Assembly (NCBI RefSeq): GCF_041053105.1
Contig: NZ_CP163444.1
Location: 7,162,501 to 7,226,500 of the forward strand
DNA length: 64,000 nucleotides
Origin: Streptomyces sp. R44
GTDB taxonomy: Bacteria; Actinomycetota; Actinomycetes; Streptomycetales; Streptomycetaceae
Direction: 5' to 3'
Shown here piece by piece: positions 59,199-64,000 of the stretch (positions within the stretch are counted from its first letter, which is position 1; every line of letters starts with the position of its first letter). The notes beneath the pieces were generated by a model, which was not told where the DNA came from, ran no database searches, and saw nothing but the letters and a program-made list of their open reading frames with translations. Both the position numbers and the translations under genes were made by a program.

Positions 59199-60923
59199 AT
59201 GGCCGACCCGCTGCTGTTCAACCCGCACACCTACGACCCCGCCCACTTCGACCCGGAGACCCGCCGGCTGCTGCGCGCCACCGTCGACTGGTTCGAGGCG
59301 CGCGGCAAGCGCCGGATCATCGAGGACTACCGGACCCGGGCCTGGCTCGGCGACTTCCTCGCCTTCGCCGCGGAGGAAGGGCTCTTCGCGACCTTCCTCA
59401 CGCCGTCCTCCGCCGCCGGTGCGGACGAGGGCGACAAGCGCTGGGACACCGCCCGCATCGCCGCCCTCAACGAGATCCTCGGCTTCTACGGCCTGGACTA
59501 CTGGTACGCCTGGCAGGTCACCATTCTCGGCCTCGGCCCGGTCTGGCAGAGCGACAACGCCGCCGCCCGCGCCCGCGCCGCCGAACTCCTCTCCCAGGGG
59601 GAGGTGTTCGCCTTCGGCCTCTCCGAGAAGTCCCACGGCGCCGACATCTACTCCACCGACATGCTCCTGGAGCCCGACGGCTCGGGCGGCTTCCGCGCCA
59701 CCGGCTCCAAGTACTACATCGGCAACGGCAACGCCGCCGGGCTCGTCTCCGTCTTCGGGCGCCGCACCGACGTGGAAGGCCCCGACGGATACGTCTTCTT
59801 CGCCGCCGACAGCCGCCACCCGGCGTACCACCTCGTCAAGAACGTCGTCGACTCCTCGAAGTACGTGAGCGAGTTCCGCCTGGAGGACTACCCGGTCGCG
59901 GCCGAGGACGTCCTCCACACCGGCCGTGCCGCCTTCGACGCCGCCCTCAACACGGTCAACGTCGGCAAGTTCAACCTGTGCACCGCCTCGATCGGCATCT
60001 GCGAGCACGCGATGTACGAGGCCGTCACCCACGCGCAGAACCGCATCCTGTACGGCCGGCCGGTCACCGTCTTCCCGCACGTGCGGCGCGAGTTGACCGA
60101 CGCGTACGTCCGGCTGGTCGGCATGAAGCTGTTCAGCGACCGGGCCGTCGACTACTTCCGCACGGCGGGACCCGACGACCGCCGCTACCTGCTCTTCAAC
60201 CCGATGACGAAGATGAAGGTGACCACGGAGGGCGAGAAGGTCATCGACCTGATGTGGGACGTCATCGCCGCGAAGGGCTTCGAGAAGGACAACTACTTCG
60301 CCGAGGCGGCCGTGGAGATCCGCGGTCTGCCGAAGCTGGAGGGCACGGTCCACGTCAACCTGGCGCTGATCCTGAAGTTCATGCGCAACCACCTCCTCGA
60401 CCCGGTCGGGTACGAGCCCGTCCCGACCCGGCTGGACGCCTCCGACGACACGTTCCTCTTCCGTCAGGGGCCGGCCCGCGGTCTCGGCTCGGTCCGCTTC
60501 CACGACTGGCGCCCGGCCTACGACACGTACGCGCACGTGGCCAACGTCTCCCGCTTCCGCGAACAGGCCGACGCGCTCTGCGAGTTCGTGCTCAAGTCCG
60601 CACCCGACGAGGAGCAGAGCCGCGACCTGGATCTCCTCCTCGCCGTCGGCCAGCTCTTCGCGCTCGTCGTCCACGGGCAGCTGGTCCTGGAGCAGGCGGC
60701 CCTGACCGGTCTCGACGAGGACGTCCTCGACGAGCTGTTCGCCGTCCTCGTCCGCGACTTCTCCGCGCACGCGGTCGAGCTGCACGGCAAGGACTCCGCG
60801 ACCGAGCAGCAGCAGCTCTGGGCGCTCGGCGCCGTCCGCCGCCCCGTCGTCGACGAGGCGCGCTCGGAGCGGGTCTGGCAGCGCGTCGAGGCGCTGTCGG
60901 GGGCGTACGAGATGAATCCCTGA
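59199..60923 (+). CDS. Acyl-CoA dehydrogenase family protein
   Basis: 574 residues from ATG 59199. Acyl-CoA dehydrogenase/oxidase type: LSEKSHGADIYSTDM (FAD contact), GSKYYIGNGNAAGLVSVFGR, NTVNVGKFNLCTASIGICEHAMYEAV and a long C-terminal extension to ~570 characteristic of the larger actinobacterial branch. Oxidises an acyl-CoA at C2-C3. In an operon with PadR; substrate unknown. Confidence 0.9.
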   Translation: MADPLLFNPHTYDPAHFDPETRRLLRATVDWFEARGKRRIIEDYRTRAWLGDFLAFAAEEGLFATFLTPSSAAGADEGDKRWDTARIAALNEILGFYGLDYWYAWQVTILGLGPVWQSDNAAARARAAELLSQGEVFAFGLSEKSHGADIYSTDMLLEPDGSGGFRATGSKYYIGNGNAAGLVSVFGRRTDVEGPDGYVFFAADSRHPAYHLVKNVVDSSKYVSEFRLEDYPVAAEDVLHTGRAAFDAALNTVNVGKFNLCTASIGICEHAMYEAVTHAQNRILYGRPVTVFPHVRRELTDAYVRLVGMKLFSDRAVDYFRTAGPDDRRYLLFNPMTKMKVTTEGEKVIDLMWDVIAAKGFEKDNYFAEAAVEIRGLPKLEGTVHVNLALILKFMRNHLLDPVGYEPVPTRLDASDDTFLFRQGPARGLGSVRFHDWRPAYDTYAHVANVSRFREQADALCEFVLKSAPDEEQSRDLDLLLAVGQLFALVVHGQLVLEQAALTGLDEDVLDELFAVLVRDFSAHAVELHGKDSATEQQQLWALGAVRRPVVDEARSERVWQRVEALSGAYEMNP

Positions 60924-60930
60924 GGATTCG

Positions 60931-61230
60931 TCAGTTCGGCACGACCCGGCCGTCCTTGTCCACGACGACGGTGTCCCAGTAGCGGTCCCATTCGTCGCCC
61001 ACGTACTCGGGCACCTGGCCGGCCGGGTAGCGGACCCAGCCCTCCGGCGGCTCCTGGCCGTCGGCCACGCAGTCCCCGCCGGTGGAGTTGCCGACGGCCT
61101 TGACCGGGTAGCTGCCGGAGCCGCACACGCGGTCCTGGATCGAGCAGCCCGTCAGGAGGAGGGTCGCGGTCAGGCCCGCGACGGCAAGGACGGGGAGGGT
61201 GCGGCGGGTCTGCTTGGTGGTCACTTTCAT
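60931..61230 (-). CDS. Small secreted lipoprotein
   Basis: 99 residues from ATG 61230. Signal peptide ending in lipobox LLTGC (~25-29), then a short domain with two further Cys (RVCGSG and GGDCVADG) and PPEGWVRYPAGQVPEYV. It belongs to a streptomycete lipoprotein type of unknown function. Convergent with the dehydrogenase gene, 7 bp apart. 61231-61370 holds no gene. Confidence 0.82.
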   Translation of the reverse strand: MKVTTKQTRRTLPVLAVAGLTATLLLTGCSIQDRVCGSGSYPVKAVGNSTGGDCVADGQEPPEGWVRYPAGQVPEYVGDEWDRYWDTVVVDKDGRVVPN

Positions 61231-61370
61231 TGCCTCTCTCGCTGGTGATCAACAGTCTCGGCGAGCGAGGGCGCCTGGTGATGAGTACGCGTACTCACCT
61301 GGTGGTGAGTCGTGGACACCGTCTCCGCGGACCGGCCGGACCGGGCCGGCCCGCGGAGGCGGCGGGGCCG

Positions 61371-62237
61371 TTACGGCTTGGGCAGGGCGCAGCCGGCGCG
61401 GTTCAGGTCGATCACGTTGCCGGGGCCGATGCAGGGAACGATCGTGTACGTCTCCTGGGCGTAGTTGATGCCCTGGCGGACGGTCACGGTGCCGTTCTCG
61501 TCGACCTCGCACGGGTTGTTCACGGTGCAGCTCTCACCGCTCTCGTTGCCCGTGTTGTTGACGGCGACGACCTTGCCGGTGGCCGTGTCGATCACGGGCG
61601 AGCCGGAGGTGCCGCCGATGGTGTTGCACGAGGAGGTGTAGCGGACCGAGTCCTTCCAGGTCCACCCGCCCTCCTTCAGGCGGTAGACGAAGCCGTCGAC
61701 GTTGCAGTTGTAGATCCGCTTCCAGTACCCCGAGACCACGCTGATCGAGGAACCCTGGGTCGGGTGGGCGTCGTTGAGGGTGAGGGCGCTGATGCCGTAC
61801 GTGCTCTGTATCTGCGCGTACGTCTTGGTCAGCTGGTAGATCGAGATGTCCGTGTCCGTCATCGTGCCGTACGCGATCTTGCTCGCGCGCAGCGTCCCGA
61901 CCCCGGTGCCGGCCGAGTTGAGCAGCGTGAACGAGCGGCTGGACCGCCGGTCCTTGATGACCTGGCCCGCCGTCGGCATGCCGGTCTCCAGGCAGTGGCC
62001 GTTGGAGAGGACCAGCGCGGGGTCGGACGGCAGGGAGCTGGGCGTGCGGACGACGGAGCCGGAACAGTTGCTGAGCGCGACCGTTCCCGCGAAGTCGACG
62101 GCGGCCACGGCCTGTGGCTGCGCTGCGGCGACCGGTGCCTGGGCGACCGTCTCCCGGGGTGCGGAGGCCGCGGCCGGGACTGCCGCCGCTCCTGTCAGGA
62201 GCAGGGCGAGCAGGGCGCCGGCGAGAGGCTTCTTCAT
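61371..62237 (-). CDS. Secreted trypsin-like serine protease
   Basis: 288 residues from ATG 62237 (GAGGGGAA upstream). Sec signal peptide (MKKPLAGALLALLLTGAAAVPAAAS). Catalytic triad visible: His in LSNGHCLE, Asp in MTDTDISIYQL, Ser in GGTSGSPVID. Six or more Cys suggest disulphides. S1-type extracellular protease; the substrate cannot be told. The upstream region 62238-62489 has lower GC and is likely its promoter; no gene seen there. Confidence 0.9.
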   Translation of the reverse strand: MKKPLAGALLALLLTGAAAVPAAASAPRETVAQAPVAAAQPQAVAAVDFAGTVALSNCSGSVVRTPSSLPSDPALVLSNGHCLETGMPTAGQVIKDRRSSRSFTLLNSAGTGVGTLRASKIAYGTMTDTDISIYQLTKTYAQIQSTYGISALTLNDAHPTQGSSISVVSGYWKRIYNCNVDGFVYRLKEGGWTWKDSVRYTSSCNTIGGTSGSPVIDTATGKVVAVNNTGNESGESCTVNNPCEVDENGTVTVRQGINYAQETYTIVPCIGPGNVIDLNRAGCALPKP

Positions 62238-62489
62238 GTGGGGGTTCCCCTCTGAATGAACCGTTCGGATGGACCGTCGAAGGACGGTGCAACCGAGAAT
62301 CCTTCGGTTGTCATGTGCATTCTTGGAAGGGAGTCGTCCAAGTGGCAAGAGGGCGTGCGGGGTTGGGAGGGACGCGCGTGTCCACCCTTCCGCGAAATGA
62401 TCACTCGTTCGTGAGTTCCGGCGTCGTCCCCGCACGTCCGGCGCGAGTCTGGAAGGAGTGACGTCGACGCTGTCGGGTGGGGAGTGGAC

Positions 62490-62768
62490 ATGACGCGAGA
62501 GACGGGATCCCGCGGGGGCCTGGACGAGCGGGCGGTGTTGGTGGCGGCGGGCCTCGCCGATCTGGCGGTGAGCACGCTGGGGTCGGGCCTCGGACTCGTA
62601 CGGGGCCTGCTGAGGCGCTCGGACGCCGCCGAGGTGGCGGCCGAGGCGGAGCGGGACCTGGAGGCGCGCGGCCGGCTCGCACTCGACCGGTACCTCTCCC
62701 CGCCCCCCGCCCACCTGGAGGTTCTCGCCCGGAACGTGCTGGCGCGACGGGCCGGCGACGGTGGCTGA
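62490..62768 (+). CDS. Small protein upstream of the polyprenyl synthase
   Basis: 92 residues from ATG 62490; GTG 62484 is an alternative. Largely helical, acidic/basic (DERAVLVAAGLADLAVSTLGSGLGLVRGLL). Its stop overlaps the polyprenyl synthase GTG by 8 bp, so the two are coupled. Family not recognised; it may assist the synthase. Confidence 0.65.
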   Translation: MTRETGSRGGLDERAVLVAAGLADLAVSTLGSGLGLVRGLLRRSDAAEVAAEAERDLEARGRLALDRYLSPPPAHLEVLARNVLARRAGDGG

Positions 62769-63813
62769 GCGGTGGGAGTCGGCCGCGTTCAAGACGCGCG
62801 TCGACGACGTGCTCCGGAGCTACGTCGCGGGGGAGGCCGCCGAACTCACCGCGGTCGACCCGGCGCTGGGCCCGGTGGCCCAGCAGCTGGAGTCGACCGT
62901 CGCCGACGGCAAGCGGCTGCGGGCGGCGTTCTGCTACTGGGGCTGGCGCGCGGTCGGACAGCCCGACAGCGACGCCCTCGTGCGGGCGGCGTCCGCCATG
63001 GAACTCGTGCACGCGGCCGCCGTCGTGCACGACGACCTGATCGACGACAGCCCCCTGCGCCACGGCCGGCCCACCGCACACCTGGCCCTGCGCGCCGCCG
63101 TGGAACACCACCCGCGGCCCGCCGCTGGAGCCCGCTCGCTCGCGATGCTCCTCGGCGACCTGCTCATGTCGCTCGCCGGGCAGCTCTTCGTCACCAGCGG
63201 CCTGCCCGCCGCCTACCTCGGCCGGGCCCGCCCGCTCTGGGCGTCCCTCGCACGCGACCTCGTCGCCGGTGAGTGCCTGGAGATCCTGCGCACCGGCGCC
63301 GCCCCGGACACGACGGCCTCGCTGAAGGTGATCCGCTACAAGACCGCCAAGTACACCGTCGAGCAGCCGCTGCTGATCGGCGGCGCCCTGGCCGGGGCGG
63401 GCGGACGGCTGCGCGAGGGCTACTCCGCGTACGGGGTGCCGCTGGGCGAGGCGTTCCAGCTGAGGGACGACCTGCTGGGCCTCTTCGGCGACCCGGAGAC
63501 CACCGGCAAGGCCGGCGCAGACGACGTCCGCGGCAACCGGCCCACGACCCTGCTCGCCGAGACCTGGCGGCTCGCCGGCGAGGAGGAGCGCGGGCGGCTG
63601 CGCGAGCTGCTCGCCCGGCGCGAGCCCGACGGGGACGCCCTGGAGGCCGTACGCGAGGTGATGCGGCGTCTGGAAGCGCCCGAGCGTGTCGAGGTCATGA
63701 TCACCGAGCGGGTCGGGGACGCCCTCCGCGCCCTCGACGAGCTGAACCTGCCCGCCGCCCCCGCCGCCGCGCTCACCGCCCTGGCGCACTCGGCCGCCGT
63801 CCGCCGTTCCTGA
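62761..63813 (+). CDS. Polyprenyl (isoprenoid) diphosphate synthase
   Basis: 350 residues from GTG 62761. First Asp-rich motif VVHDDLIDDSPLRHG (DDxxD), second LRDDLLGLFGDPETTGK (DDxxG/D type), plus GKRLRAAFCYWG and KTAKYTVEQPLLIGG. Condenses isopentenyl diphosphate with allylic diphosphates. Chain length not deducible with confidence. Followed 22 nt later by the next gene, same operon. Confidence 0.92.
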   Translation: MAERWESAAFKTRVDDVLRSYVAGEAAELTAVDPALGPVAQQLESTVADGKRLRAAFCYWGWRAVGQPDSDALVRAASAMELVHAAAVVHDDLIDDSPLRHGRPTAHLALRAAVEHHPRPAAGARSLAMLLGDLLMSLAGQLFVTSGLPAAYLGRARPLWASLARDLVAGECLEILRTGAAPDTTASLKVIRYKTAKYTVEQPLLIGGALAGAGGRLREGYSAYGVPLGEAFQLRDDLLGLFGDPETTGKAGADDVRGNRPTTLLAETWRLAGEEERGRLRELLARREPDGDALEAVREVMRRLEAPERVEVMITERVGDALRALDELNLPAAPAAALTALAHSAAVRRS

Positions 63814-63835
63814 CGCAGAACAAGGAGCCCTGCCC

Positions 63836-64000
63836 ATGAGCATCACCGAGGCGTCGATGGACGCCCTGCGGCGGAGCGGCGACGAACTCGCCGACGCCAC
63901 GGTCGCCACCCTCTTCGAACGCGGGGAGGTCGGCACCTTCAACACCCTCATGCGGTACGTGTCCACCGCGGGATCCCCGCTGCCGGACGGGCTGCCCGAG
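63836..64000 (+). CDS. Start of a DUF2236/MpaB-like oxygenase (3' partial)
   Basis: ATG 63836 with AAGGAG upstream; 55 codons before the right edge (DALRRSGDELADATVATLFERGEVGTF in part). The short piece and its place behind a polyprenyl synthase suggest the DUF2236/latex-clearing-like family often found there, but the evidence is thin. Confidence 0.5.
   Translation, partial: MSITEASMDALRRSGDELADATVATLFERGEVGTFNTLMRYVSTAGSPLPDGLPE

Noticed and set aside
1..64000. CRISPR arrays, tRNA or rRNA genes
   Set aside because: I saw no regular short direct repeats with spacers and no recognisable tRNA or rRNA sequence.

Overview
The window looks like chromosomal DNA of a Streptomyces-type actinomycete. 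GC is very high with strong third-position GC bias, there are GTG and TTG starts, and the flanking genes are typical of streptomycetes (TerD/TerB, BlaI/M56, a GlxA-like copper oxidase, polyprenyl synthase). Positions 1 to about 45.6 kb hold most of a lipopeptide-type non-ribosomal peptide (NRPS) gene cluster whose left end lies outside the window. The rest is chromosome with one insertion-sequence unit.

NRPS core (2-23289): three consecutive plus-strand synthetase genes read Ser - Hpg // Val-like - Gly - X - unassigned // Val-like - Asn - thioesterase, from the A-domain signatures. Three condensation domains carry the extra N-terminal HHxxxxxG motif of dual epimerisation/condensation domains, so Ser, the first Val-like residue and X are probably D. 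Module X in the second synthetase has kept only the tail of its adenylation domain. Divergently, on the minus strand (23669-28591), sit a type II thioesterase, a stand-alone A-T didomain with a glutamate-like signature and two SyrP/KtzO-type Fe(II)/2-oxoglutarate oxygenases. This set matches the kutzneride logic, in which a missing A domain is served in trans with Glu that is then beta-hydroxylated.

Tailoring, supply and control (29083-45563): acyl carrier protein, fatty acyl-AMP ligase, alpha/beta hydrolase, ABC exporter, prephenate dehydrogenase, FkbM-like methyltransferase, StrR/KorB-type regulator, hydroxymandelate synthase, a hydroxymandelate-oxidase-like fusion, a phosphopantetheinyl transferase and a flavin reductase. 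Seven inverted repeats (GTTCAAC-N15-GTTGAAC or close variants) lie upstream of the transcription units and are the likely targets of the regulator. The cluster also shows decay: a HmaS paralogue without its iron ligands, an Hmo with an internal deletion fused to an acyl-CoA dehydrogenase tail, a scrambled NRPS remnant abutting an integrase remnant, and a frameshifted cold-shock gene.

Right flank (45.6-64 kb): TerD, a Gly/Asp-tailed protein, an IS5-type element (47590-48540) inside a larger unit bounded by its ends (to 49986) that carries a lipoprotein, TerB and GlsB proteins, a BlaI/M56 pair, a TatA-like protein, a secreted galactose-oxidase-like enzyme with two carbohydrate-binding domains, and an unusual macrodomain - uracil-DNA glycosylase - ADP-ribosyltransferase fusion. 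These are followed by a PadR regulator with a clear operator and an acyl-CoA dehydrogenase, a lipoprotein, a trypsin-like protease, a polyprenyl synthase and a DUF2236-like start at the right edge.
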